From Chitinophagaceae bacterium DXS (GTDB taxonomy: Bacteria; Bacteroidota; Bacteroidia; Chitinophagales; Chitinophagaceae), in the NCBI GenBank assembly GCA_030345135.1, contig CP128386.1, positions 3,001,677-3,065,676 of the forward strand: 64,000 nt of DNA, read 5' to 3'. Positions 18,850-26,806 of this stretch are shown piece by piece. The stretch's first letter is position 1. Each line of letters opens with the position of its first letter. The position numbers were made by a program, and so were the translations under genes. The notes below the pieces were generated by a model. That model was not told the origin of the DNA. It was given only the letters and a program-made list of their open reading frames with translations, and did no database searches.

Positions 18850-19363
18850 CATTAATTGAAAATGGAGAATTGAAAATTGAAAATGAACTGCAACGAAGGG
18901 TTTTAAACCCCGTCCGATCCGGTACGGGCGGGCACGGAGGTTTTTGTTTACCACGAAGACGCAAAGACGAAAAGAAGCACAAAGATTCTTGAACCACGGA
19001 GGCACGAGCGACACAGAGAGGCACGAAGTTTTTTTGTTTGCCACGAAGACGCAAAGGCAAAAAGAAACACAAAGATTTTTGAAACACGGAGGCACATGCG
19101 AAACAGAGAGTCACGTTTTTTTTGTTGTCACAAAGACTTTGGAAGCACAAAGGAAGATCTCTGTGTAACTCTGCATCGTCTCCTGTATTTCTCTGTGTAA
19201 CAATAACTTTTCATCAGCCATGAAGACTCTAGGGAGAAAAGGAATACATAGATTTCAATAAGACAGGTTAAAGTTCTTTCATTTTCAATTTTCAACTTTC
19301 AATTATCAATTAAAAAAAACTGTCAAACCTTAAACCTCATGCCTCACACCTAAAGATTGAATC
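18850..19363. repeat. 513-bp repeat spacer with a 90-bp tandem duplication
   Basis: No gene supported. 18851-18885 holds AATTGAAAAT words. 18907-18936 is a GC-rich element, inverted relative to 6171-6200. 18941-19030 and 19031-19120 are two diverged 90-bp tandem copies built of ACCACGAAGACGCAAAG / CACGGAGGCAC words. 19278-19320 holds TTTTCAATTTTCAAC words, and 19327-19352 CCTCATGCCTCACACC units. Confidence 0.65.
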
Positions 19364-21790
19364 ATGCGTACTACTCACCATCATCTGTTTACATTGTTCA
19401 TAATGCTAATAAGCATACAGTCAGCATTTGCGCAGAATATTAACGGGAAAGAGATTGCTTTGTCAACAGTATATGAAGTGCGCCTGACATTCCATTCAAA
19501 GATTGAAAACTACAATTTCACCGAATCCGGTGCCGACACTTTATTCGATAAGCCAAATGTAAAACAGAATAAAAGTAACAGCTCATTTACTATCATGGCA
19601 AAGGTTGAGGGTTTTCCTTCTACAACGCTTACCATTGTTGAAGGCAAAAACAAGCACCGGTTTGTGCTCGTGTATAAGAAAGAATTAAATGCGGACTCAT
19701 TGTTATTCTATGATTTTTCAGATAGCAAAGTGCTGGCAAAAGTTGCAAAGGAACAAGATGAGAAAAACAAACAATTGGCCCAGCTCCGCAATGCTGCGCC
19801 TGTCACCTCAAATACAACCCAAAGCAATAATGCAAGTAACAATACGACAACAACACCATCACAGAATAATCCGGTAACAGTTAGTGTACAAGCAAACAAC
19901 GCCGGCAAAACGACACCTGCGCCGGCTGACAAAACCACTGAATTTACTGCACTGGTGCTTGCCGGTCAGCGTGCTTTTATATCAGGCAATTACGATGAAG
20001 CAGAAGTAAACTTTAAAAAAGCGGCAGACATTGATCCAAAAGAGGAATATGTACAAAAGAAACTTGCTGATATCAAAGTAAAAAGAGCTGAAAAAGAAAA
20101 TCAGGATAAGAAAGCCATTGCAGACAAGTACCAGGAACTGCTAAAGAATGCTGTTACAGCCTACAATGCGGGCAATTATGATGAGGCTGAAAAACTGTAT
20201 CAGCAAGCTTTGGCTGCCAATCCTGCTGATCCATGGCCGCAACAGCAGCTTAGGCGCATTGAAGGAAAGAGGGCTGAGGCTAAATTAACGGAAGAAAACA
20301 AAAGACAGGAAGAACTTTACCGGGGCTATCTTGCTGCTGGAGCAAAGGCATTGGCAGCAAAATCTTATGATGAAGCCCGGTCAGATTATCAGCAAGCATT
20401 GAACATTAAACCGAAAGACGCAATAGCACAGTCAAAATTAAAAGAGATAGACAAGAAGCTTGCGGACCAACAACTTGAAGAGGATAACAAAAAGAAGGAC
20501 ACCTATTTTTCTAACTTCATAACACTTGGCAATGAGGCACTTTCTAAAGGCTCCTATGATGAAGCAGAAAACGCATATAATGAAGCATTAAAAATAAAAC
20601 CAGGCAATGCAGAAGTGCTGAAGTTACTTGATAACATAAAGAACAAGCGGGCACAAATAGCCGAAAAGGAGAACCAGGAGAAGCTTGCAAAAGAGCGGGA
20701 TGAAAAATATACTCAGCTAATCGCTCTTGGGGATAAAGCTTTATTAACAGAATTATACGAAACTGCAAAGGAGTATTATACCAAAGCTAACCAGTTAAAA
20801 CCCGGCGAACCATATCCGTCACAAAAAATTGCGGAAATAGATAAACAGCTTTCAAGCCAGGCTGCAGAAAAAGACAAACATGCCAAAGACTCACTGCTGA
20901 CAGTACAATATAATATGGCTGTCGACAAAGGAGAAAAAGCGCTTACTGCCGCAGATTTTAAAAATGCCAAAATCGCTTTTCAACTGGCAGCAGGACTTAA
21001 GCCGGATGAACAATATCCTAAAAACAAATTGCAGGAAATTGATATCCGCCAACAGGAATTAACTACACAGAAAAAAGCTGAAGCAGATAGCCTGCAAAAA
21101 GTGGCGCAAGCAGACAAGCAATACAAAATGATCATGAGTCAGGCTAATGCAGCCTTCGCAAAAAAGGATTATGAGATTGCTAAGAAAGGCTACACCGAAG
21201 CAAGTAACATAAAACCAAATGAGGATGGAGCTAAAGAAAAACTGGCAATAGTTACCGGCAAACTCGACTCCATTCAATTGCTGAAAGAAAATGATGAAAA
21301 ATATGAGACGTCAATAGTTTCTGCGGACAGCCTTGCTTTTGTTACCAAAGATTTTGTGGAAGCCTTAAAGTATTACCGCCAGGCTGCAGAACTTAAGCCA
21401 TCAGAGAGCTATGCACAAAAACAAATTACTTACCTGCAATCCGAACTGAACCGTAAGGCAAAAGAAGAGACAGACGCTAAGGAGGAAGAAGAACGTAAAG
21501 CGAAGTTTACAAAGGGAATGGTCTCATACGATAGTGCTATCGCCGCAACAAGAACTTTGCGATTTGAAGAGGCACGTAACTTTTACAGGGATTTTCTTAC
21601 ATATGTAGATAGTTCTGAACTCAACAAATATCAATACGGGTATCAGGCATTGATAAAATCCGCTGTTGACAAGATCAAGGATATTGATGAATATCTGGCG
21701 CGTACAAAACCTAAACAAGTTACACAGGTTTCCGAACCTGTTCCCGCCAAAGTAGATGATGGCACTAAAAAGAAGAAGAAAAAAGCCTAA
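19364..21790 (+). CDS. Exported TPR-repeat protein
   Basis: An 808-aa protein with a signal peptide (MRTTHHHLFTLFIMLISIQSAFA, cleavage after AFA), an N-terminal beta-domain of about 120 aa, a Thr/Asn/Pro-rich linker (about 145-195), then about seven TPR-like units with a period near 75-80 residues. Each contains NYDEAExxFKKA...IxP and is spaced by Lys/Glu-rich helices. The C-terminus is a run of lysines (KKKKKKA). It is probably periplasmic. It follows tssP in the same direction and may be a T6SSiii accessory protein that binds cell-wall or membrane-complex parts. I could not match it to TssR or TssQ. Confidence 0.85.
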   Translation: MRTTHHHLFTLFIMLISIQSAFAQNINGKEIALSTVYEVRLTFHSKIENYNFTESGADTLFDKPNVKQNKSNSSFTIMAKVEGFPSTTLTIVEGKNKHRFVLVYKKELNADSLLFYDFSDSKVLAKVAKEQDEKNKQLAQLRNAAPVTSNTTQSNNASNNTTTTPSQNNPVTVSVQANNAGKTTPAPADKTTEFTALVLAGQRAFISGNYDEAEVNFKKAADIDPKEEYVQKKLADIKVKRAEKENQDKKAIADKYQELLKNAVTAYNAGNYDEAEKLYQQALAANPADPWPQQQLRRIEGKRAEAKLTEENKRQEELYRGYLAAGAKALAAKSYDEARSDYQQALNIKPKDAIAQSKLKEIDKKLADQQLEEDNKKKDTYFSNFITLGNEALSKGSYDEAENAYNEALKIKPGNAEVLKLLDNIKNKRAQIAEKENQEKLAKERDEKYTQLIALGDKALLTELYETAKEYYTKANQLKPGEPYPSQKIAEIDKQLSSQAAEKDKHAKDSLLTVQYNMAVDKGEKALTAADFKNAKIAFQLAAGLKPDEQYPKNKLQEIDIRQQELTTQKKAEADSLQKVAQADKQYKMIMSQANAAFAKKDYEIAKKGYTEASNIKPNEDGAKEKLAIVTGKLDSIQLLKENDEKYETSIVSADSLAFVTKDFVEALKYYRQAAELKPSESYAQKQITYLQSELNRKAKEETDAKEEEERKAKFTKGMVSYDSAIAATRTLRFEEARNFYRDFLTYVDSSELNKYQYGYQALIKSAVDKIKDIDEYLARTKPKQVTQVSEPVPAKVDDGTKKKKKKA

Positions 21791-21869
21791 CAGGATTATT
21801 ACAATTAAACGATACTATACCACAGCTGGCCTGGGACGTACCATAAGAAAGCTTTTCTTCCGGTTGAAA

Positions 21870-21920
21870 CAAAATCAAAACCTCCCGCAAATTATATATC
21901 CGCGGAAGGTTTTGATTTTG
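21870..21920. terminator. Hairpin between convergent TPR gene and 115-aa gene
   Basis: Bases 21870-21888 and 21902-21920 are reverse complements at 18 of 19 positions, with a 13-bp AT-rich loop. The outer stem ends in A/T runs (CAAAATCAAAA / TTTTGATTTTG), so the hairpin can end transcripts from both sides. It lies between stops at 21790 (+) and 21927 (-). Confidence 0.8.
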
Positions 21921-21926
21921 ATCAGT

Positions 21927-22274
21927 TTAAGCAACAGCAACTGCAGCGGGCAACACTTTTGTAAACACAACATCTACAACCATATTCAACACACTCATTG
22001 AAAATTGTTGAACACGGATTGCCGCAAGGCCCGATGTTTGAAGGGCCTTCATCTGCACAAGATCTTTTTCGCTGTTAACCAATATCTCAAATTCTTTTGT
22101 GTCAATTCTTTTATTGGCCAGGAGGTCTGTCCAACGAATTAGATCTTCTTTCATGCTTGCAACAAGAGCATTGGCGTCTGCTACCGCCTGGTCGCGGTAT
22201 TTGCTCACTGTGTTTTCCGCCAGTTGTTTTATCTGGCCGCCTATCTCGTCGAATATTTGATTATAATCTGGCAT
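21927..22274 (-). CDS. Hypothetical helical protein (115 aa)
   Basis: A 115-aa, mostly helical protein. The first 85 residues are amphipathic (YNQIFDEIGGQIKQLAENTV, ...DALNALVAS-like). The end is hydrophobic and Val/Ala-rich (MSVLNMVVDVVFTKVLPAAVAVA), possibly a membrane-associated segment. No family recognised. It is last of a minus-strand group with the lipoprotein, GH46-like and membrane-protein genes, 29 bp after the lipoprotein gene. Confidence 0.65.
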   Translation of the reverse strand: MPDYNQIFDEIGGQIKQLAENTVSKYRDQAVADANALVASMKEDLIRWTDLLANKRIDTKEFEILVNSEKDLVQMKALQTSGLAAIRVQQFSMSVLNMVVDVVFTKVLPAAVAVA

Positions 22275-22303
22275 GATTGCTATTTTAAGGACAAATAATT
22301 AGT

Positions 22304-22723
22304 TTATTTTTTAATCTTGAAGTTCTCGTACTGCGGTATTATTCCAATTATGGCATCCACCCTTTTCTGGTATTCTTCAATGATGGTGCTACTCAGCTTG
22401 TCTTTGGTTTTCCAGTCTGCCAAAGCCTGGTTCAGGAAACTGTTATCTGCCTGCAGGCTTTTCCACATGTTAACGCTTGCAGCATTAGATTTGGAACCTC
22501 TGGCCGTTTCAGCAGCAACAGCATCGTTGATATGTGTTTTTAAAGTAGCTACTTCTCCTTCATGGGCCGAATAGCTTTCTGTTGCTTTGCCAAACAGCGC
22601 TTTAGCTTCAGCCACTATATTGTTGCCCCTGTCATATGATGCCTGGTCAAAGTATAACCCTTTATTACAGGCAACCAAAATGAAAACAATTGCAACCAAT
22701 AAAAATTTGAAAAGTGATTTCAT
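22304..22723 (-). CDS. Small lipoprotein (139 aa)
   Basis: The N-terminus MKSLFKFLLVAIVFILVAC is a lipoprotein signal with lipobox LVAC, lipid Cys at residue 19. The remainder is a soluble helical domain, predicted periplasmic or outer-membrane anchored. Position beside the T6SS and lipoprotein nature make TssQ a possible identity, but no diagnostic motif is visible. It could equally belong with the adjacent GH46-like hydrolase. Confidence 0.75.
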   Translation of the reverse strand: MKSLFKFLLVAIVFILVACNKGLYFDQASYDRGNNIVAEAKALFGKATESYSAHEGEVATLKTHINDAVAAETARGSKSNAASVNMWKSLQADNSFLNQALADWKTKDKLSSTIIEEYQKRVDAIIGIIPQYENFKIKK

Positions 22724-22841
22724 GGCATAATGTTTTTTGCCTACTCTTTCAACCCTTTTCGGCTTATCGGGTGCTTACTATTTTGCAGGGTGTTCAGCAA
22801 TTGCCCTAAACTGTAGAAGAGTTAATGCTGTGCTTAAAAAC

Positions 22842-23837
22842 TCAGGCTATAGGCACACCGTGTGCATTTACGGGTTGCGATAAATCCCAGTTATTATTAG
22901 TCATCTGATCCATAAAGCATCTTGTACGGTAAACGGTGTTTCGCAGCAGTTGATCTGAGCTGGTAGCAAGCCAGTTATCTCTTGCTTTTACATAATTGGT
23001 GATCCATTCTTTTTCGTCACCACCCTTAACCGGTACCACTGTTTCAAATTTGTTCCTCAAGAATCCCAATATCCCACCGGAATGTATCTGGCTGTCATAT
23101 ATTACAAGCATGCTTAATGGTAATGTAAAGCCATTCCTGGTGAACCAGTTTTGTGCCGGCTGATAGTATTCTTTTTCAAACAACTTGTCCTGGCACACTT
23201 TCATTATCGGATCATTTTTGCCGGCATTAATCAAAAAGTTACAGAAGCCTGCATCTGTTGCCAGGCTTGGTTTAACGCCAATGCGGTTCAAGTACGGACG
23301 GAACTGTTCGGCGAACACACCGTTGTTCATCACATAGTCCTGTATTAAGGCTTTCAAATGACTGAACTCGGTTGTCTGAGAGCGACCATAGGTTATCTGC
23401 ACTATCTTTTCGCCGGTTTCAGGATCTCTGTAATCCCGCATTTTATCAAGCTCAGAATAATCTCCTTCCGCCGACCCGGTTTCAAAGGCATTTACGATCT
23501 GTTCAATTTTTTGTTTAAGAACAGGTGTTATTGCTGTTGATGGTTCAATAACAGGTGGCGGTGTTAAGGGAACTGTGGGAGTTGTAGGCGTAGGTATATC
23601 AGCCGGTTGATCTTGTGGAGGCACCTGTTCAACTACTGTTAAGCCACCCGCCCAGTAAAAATAATTATCCCGGTCTTTATACCACTTGCCCAGCGCAGGA
23701 TTTGGAACGCTGCTTACCTCTTCTCCCTGGAAACGGAATCCGTTTTTTACAACACCAATAATGCTATCCTTCTCGGCAAAACTTGCCGGTATGCGGCTGC
23801 GCTTGTTCAGGTTTTTTACGTTTACTTCAAGTAACAT
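22842..23837 (-). CDS. GH46-like (chitosanase-family) hydrolase with SH3-like N-terminus
   Basis: A 331-aa protein. The N-terminal 75 residues look like a bacterial SH3/wall-binding domain (WYKDRDNYFYWAGGLTVVE), then a Pro/Thr linker (about 80-105). The catalytic-type domain (about 110-331) resembles glycoside hydrolase family 46: IVNAFETG with the expected acidic residue, QITYGRSQTTEF, and LPLSMLVIYDSQIHSGGI. GH46 enzymes cut chitosan-like beta-1,4 glucosamine polymers; a peptidoglycan target is possible here. There is no signal peptide, so export would need another route, for example the neighbouring T6SS. The gene lies 3 bp after the membrane-protein gene. Confidence 0.65.
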   Translation of the reverse strand: MLLEVNVKNLNKRSRIPASFAEKDSIIGVVKNGFRFQGEEVSSVPNPALGKWYKDRDNYFYWAGGLTVVEQVPPQDQPADIPTPTTPTVPLTPPPVIEPSTAITPVLKQKIEQIVNAFETGSAEGDYSELDKMRDYRDPETGEKIVQITYGRSQTTEFSHLKALIQDYVMNNGVFAEQFRPYLNRIGVKPSLATDAGFCNFLINAGKNDPIMKVCQDKLFEKEYYQPAQNWFTRNGFTLPLSMLVIYDSQIHSGGILGFLRNKFETVVPVKGGDEKEWITNYVKARDNWLATSSDQLLRNTVYRTRCFMDQMTNNNWDLSQPVNAHGVPIA

Positions 23838-23840
23838 AAT

Positions 23841-24950
23841 TTATCCTACGGCCTCCTCTCCTGTTTGTGCGTTGTTTACATTTGCAGGTTGGACAGGTTG
23901 GGCTGCGGGAGCAGTTGCCGGGGAGTTGTCACCGGCTGTGCCTCCTTCCTTTTTACCAGCCGCACGCAGATTGACAATTTTATTCAACAGGTCAAACCAG
24001 AAAGGAGCGCCTAATAATAATGCAAAGGATGTTAGTAGTAGGCCGGCTATCTTTCCAACCCACCCCAGGAAAGTGCAATCAGGCCTGTTTTCTTTGGCCC
24101 ATCCGATGGGAATACCAGTACTTTTTAGCGTGAGAACAGTTCTCCTGATATCTTCCTTACGGAAGGTTATTGAATCTCCGTTACGTTTCGGATCAGCAAC
24201 AGTTGAGTCACCGGTATGGATCCTTGATGACATCACCACTGTTTTACCATCAGGCGAGTTGAAACTATAAATGCCGGAAGAATCTTTAATCTGGCTGATG
24301 GAGGTCTGTATATTATCTGCAGTCTGCTTTAGCGCATCAGGGTCATTCCATAATGTCATGGCTATGTTGATCGTATCAGCATTCAGAAATACGGTGAGTA
24401 CAAGTGCAATAACGAAGATGGCTTTTTTGGTTGAACGGATATAACTGCCTGCAAGCCGGTCCATAGCCGTATTAAAATAACTTTCAAGATTAGCCTGAAA
24501 CTGCATTAACTGTCCGTTAGATCGTTCAACCAGACTTAACAATGTTCGTCGCAACTCACCTGTAATTCCATATTTGGCAGCAAGCTCATCATTAGTGAGG
24601 ATATTTTGAATCTGCGTAACATCCAGCAGGTTGCTGTTGGTTCTGAACTGATCGATAATTGCCAGTGCAAAATTTGAGTTGGGAATATAAGAAGGAAATG
24701 ACTGGGGGCTGTTATTCTTACGCAGCACGTCAATATGCACGCTGGTCATTAGCTTTTCCTGTACAAATTTCTTCCAGTCACCATCAAGAAAGAGGCACTC
24801 AATTGATTGCTTAAGAAACCGGGCGCGCTTAGGTTCTTTTTGCATGACAACAGAGTAGATAAATTCGTGAATGGTACTTACAATAAGTCCTAAAAGAAAA
24901 TAAGTGAATGATAGGGCAATGACAAGATCTAAAATGGGCGAATTAAACAT
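23841..24950 (-). CDS. Membrane protein of unknown function (369 aa)
   Basis: Has an N-terminal transmembrane helix (LDLVIALSFTYFLLGLIVST), a cytoplasmic-looking middle (about 30-165), a second helix (FVIALVLTVFLNADTINIAM), a beta-like domain, and a final helix GLLLTSFALLLGAPFWFDLL followed by NKIVNLRAAGKK. The last block is a conserved motif in a broad family of uncharacterised bacterial membrane proteins. It is upstream of and nearly fused to (3-bp gap) the GH46-like gene, so the two are probably co-expressed. An immunity or export role for the hydrolase is conceivable but unproven. Confidence 0.75.
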   Translation of the reverse strand: MFNSPILDLVIALSFTYFLLGLIVSTIHEFIYSVVMQKEPKRARFLKQSIECLFLDGDWKKFVQEKLMTSVHIDVLRKNNSPQSFPSYIPNSNFALAIIDQFRTNSNLLDVTQIQNILTNDELAAKYGITGELRRTLLSLVERSNGQLMQFQANLESYFNTAMDRLAGSYIRSTKKAIFVIALVLTVFLNADTINIAMTLWNDPDALKQTADNIQTSISQIKDSSGIYSFNSPDGKTVVMSSRIHTGDSTVADPKRNGDSITFRKEDIRRTVLTLKSTGIPIGWAKENRPDCTFLGWVGKIAGLLLTSFALLLGAPFWFDLLNKIVNLRAAGKKEGGTAGDNSPATAPAAQPVQPANVNNAQTGEEAVG

Positions 24951-25327
24951 ACTGCATAGATTTTCCCAGCCTGGTTTGTGAACTTCAGGCCTTAAGGTTT
25001 AATTAATAAGTTTAGTGTTCAGCGGCAGCAGGATACGTCTAAATAGCAAACAACCATTCTAACAATCAATGCCAGGTTCCTAATTCATTGGGTGCATATA
25101 CATTAAAAAAACTGAGGAAAAACATGCTGCCAGTCAAGAGAGATAGTCTCAAACATATTGAGATCGTTATACGAAAATTATAAACTGAAATCCACAAATG
25201 CAAGTGTTTCAGGCATTTTTTTAGAAGTGTCAAACATCGTCAGTAGCGATCGGATCAAGGTTAGAAAGATCTTTCCAATCCTGCTAATGACGTATTTTAA
25301 AGCAGTAACAATTTTTCCCGTAGGGAA

Positions 25328-25452
25328 TTAAGCTTAATAGAAACGTGCGAATTGAGGACTTCATAGTCCGTTAGGACTTTAACCAAATAAAAAGGGTTAA
25401 TGTCCTAACGGACAAGAAAGCCCCTATATGTTAGGGCTTCTATTAAGCTTAA
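25328..25452. repeat. Nested inverted-repeat element (MITE-like)
   Basis: The outer arms 25328-25342 and 25438-25452 are exact 15-bp reverse complements (TTAAGCTTAATAGAA). Inside, 25366-25384 and 25395-25413 form a second hairpin matching at 18 of 19 positions (stem GTCCGTTAGGAC). No reading frame inside. The element resembles small non-autonomous mobile or REP-like elements. Confidence 0.7.
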
Positions 25453-25514
25453 AGTCCTACGGACTATCGATGAAAAGTATACTGTCATCTCTTTTTGATT
25501 ATGGTTAGCCAAAT

Positions 25515-25659
25515 TCTTCTGTCGAGGTTGCCGATGCGGCTGCAGATTTTCGCTTTATTACATACTCGTTATTAGTGCTGCTGTGATCAATTTTTTCCGA
25601 TGAACCAGGGTCATCATCAACGACAGAAGACATCCCAAAGTTGTCGATGCTTGCTTAAC
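25515..25659. repeat. Structured repeat element, copy 1
   Basis: About 140 bp that align with 26556-26692 (roughly two-thirds to three-quarters identical by eye), ending in the shared word GCTTAACT. The arms 25515-25524 and 25621-25630 are perfect complements (TCTTCTGTCG). The second copy has a stem of different sequence in the same place. Confidence 0.65.
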
Positions 25660-25712
25660 TAAACGATATTGAATGATGGAGCAACGGTGCCGGCTTTGTG
25701 TAGATTAACAAA

Positions 25713-26327
25713 TTATTCTTTGAGTAGAAAGGCCTGGTAGGCCGCCTCTGTTTGTTGAAACGGTTGTCCGAATTCAACCAGTGCCTGTTCAACACCCGGA
25801 CAGGCTGGCCAGCGATAATCATCCAGTACAATTATGCCTCCAGGCACAAGCCGCGGCCAAAACCATTCCAGGCATGCTTTCACTGACAAATAAAAATCAG
25901 TATCAATGTGAACGAAGGCAAAAGTTTCTTGCTCCTGTAAGCTTGCAGAGGCAGGGAAAATACCTTTCACAAGATGTACGTTACTTTTGTATTCGCCAAG
26001 AAATTCAGTAACAGCTTCCTGCGATGTATCACCAAATTCGCCGGGCCGATGCACTTCTGTATCTGTCCAATAGGCTATCGGCAATCCTTCAAAAGAATCA
26101 AAACCAAAGACACACCGGTCAGGGAAAGTCATTGCCAGTAGCATGAGTGAGCCGCCTTTGTATACACCTACTTCAGCAAAACAACCCTCCTTTGGTGCCT
26201 GTGTTGCAAGACGGATCAAAGCCTCCAGCCTGTCGTTTGTAATTAGCGTGTTGTTAATGTAGATTTTTTTTGAGTTGAAGTGAGTCGGGGAAATTTTAAT
26301 GGCAGGCATTAACCTGCATAAATGCAC
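25713..26327 (-). CDS. TylF/MycF-like SAM-dependent methyltransferase
   Basis: A 204-aa class I methyltransferase. The SAM-binding motif AEVGVYKGGSLMLLA is near residue 50; FGFDSFEGLP, FVHIDTDFYLSVKACLEWFW and GGIIVLDDYRWP are the TylF/MycF-family signatures (sugar O-methyltransferases with a metal-binding DDY). It probably methylates a sugar or glycan. An in-frame Met at residue 7 (MPAIKIS) may be the real start. It stands alone between two diverged copies of one repeat element in direct orientation. Confidence 0.85.
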   Translation of the reverse strand: MHLCRLMPAIKISPTHFNSKKIYINNTLITNDRLEALIRLATQAPKEGCFAEVGVYKGGSLMLLAMTFPDRCVFGFDSFEGLPIAYWTDTEVHRPGEFGDTSQEAVTEFLGEYKSNVHLVKGIFPASASLQEQETFAFVHIDTDFYLSVKACLEWFWPRLVPGGIIVLDDYRWPACPGVEQALVEFGQPFQQTEAAYQAFLLKE

Positions 26328-26806
26328 CCGCGTTATGTCACTGTTGGTTCAGAAAAAGTAAATTGAGTTCATTTTTATCCGACGACAAATTGAACAAATT
26401 GAGTGTAAATCCTTCCCGGATGATATAGAGAAACATTTTTACAGGGATCGATTAAATCCCTTCGGGCAATGTCATTAAGTTAGAGTTTTCATATCAAACG
26501 CTTATAAAATATCACCATCAGTTCTATATTCGGGAGACCTCTCCCGTCGTCGACGTGACGTTGAGGTTGCAGACTTGCTCATTATTCTGTACTTGGTATT
26601 GATGCTGTTGTGATTACTTTTTCTGATAAGCCAGGATCGTCATATCGACGATAGGAGATATCTCCCAAAGTTAAAGATGTCTGTGCTTAACTTAATGACA
26701 TTGCCCGAAGCCCCCCTGCCCGTCCGGTCAGGCGGGCTTCGGGATTTCATCAAGCAAGCTTAATCATCTGGAAAAACTAAACCGTCTGCTTCACACTTAT
26801 AGATAT
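26328..26806. repeat. 479-bp spacer with repeat copy 2 and long inverted repeats
   Basis: No gene supported. The outer arms near 26461-26482 and 26690-26711 are exact 22-bp reverse complements. Within them lies the structured element copy 2. 26707-26743 is a further GC-rich hairpin with the word CCCGTCCGGTCAGGCGGGC, related to 6171-6200. Confidence 0.65.
26531..26692. repeat. Structured repeat element, copy 2
   Basis: The arms at 26531-26559 (starting GGGAGACCTCTCC) and 26634-26662 (ending GGAGATATCTCCC with its flank) are imperfect complements over about 29 bp. Mismatches come in regular 2-bp steps. The inner 137 bp align with copy 1. The stem sequence differs between the two copies while pairing is kept. 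Confidence 0.65.

Larger units (their letters stand above)
24951..25712. repeat. 762-bp gene-free spacer with nested inverted repeats
   Basis: No gene supported. It contains the nested inverted repeat 25328-25452 and repeat copy 1 at 25515-25659 (both listed separately). 24951-25320 is AT-rich with no clear structure. A third partial copy of the GTCC..GGAC word lies at 25451-25467. Confidence 0.6.

Noticed and set aside
19364-21790. Identification of the TPR protein as TssR
   Set aside because: Size and position would fit, but the TPR architecture and Lys tail are not what I know of TssR, so it is left as an exported TPR protein.
25515-25660. Open minus-strand frame through repeat copy 1
   Set aside because: The aligned part of copy 2 has stops in that frame, so the conservation is of DNA or RNA, not protein.
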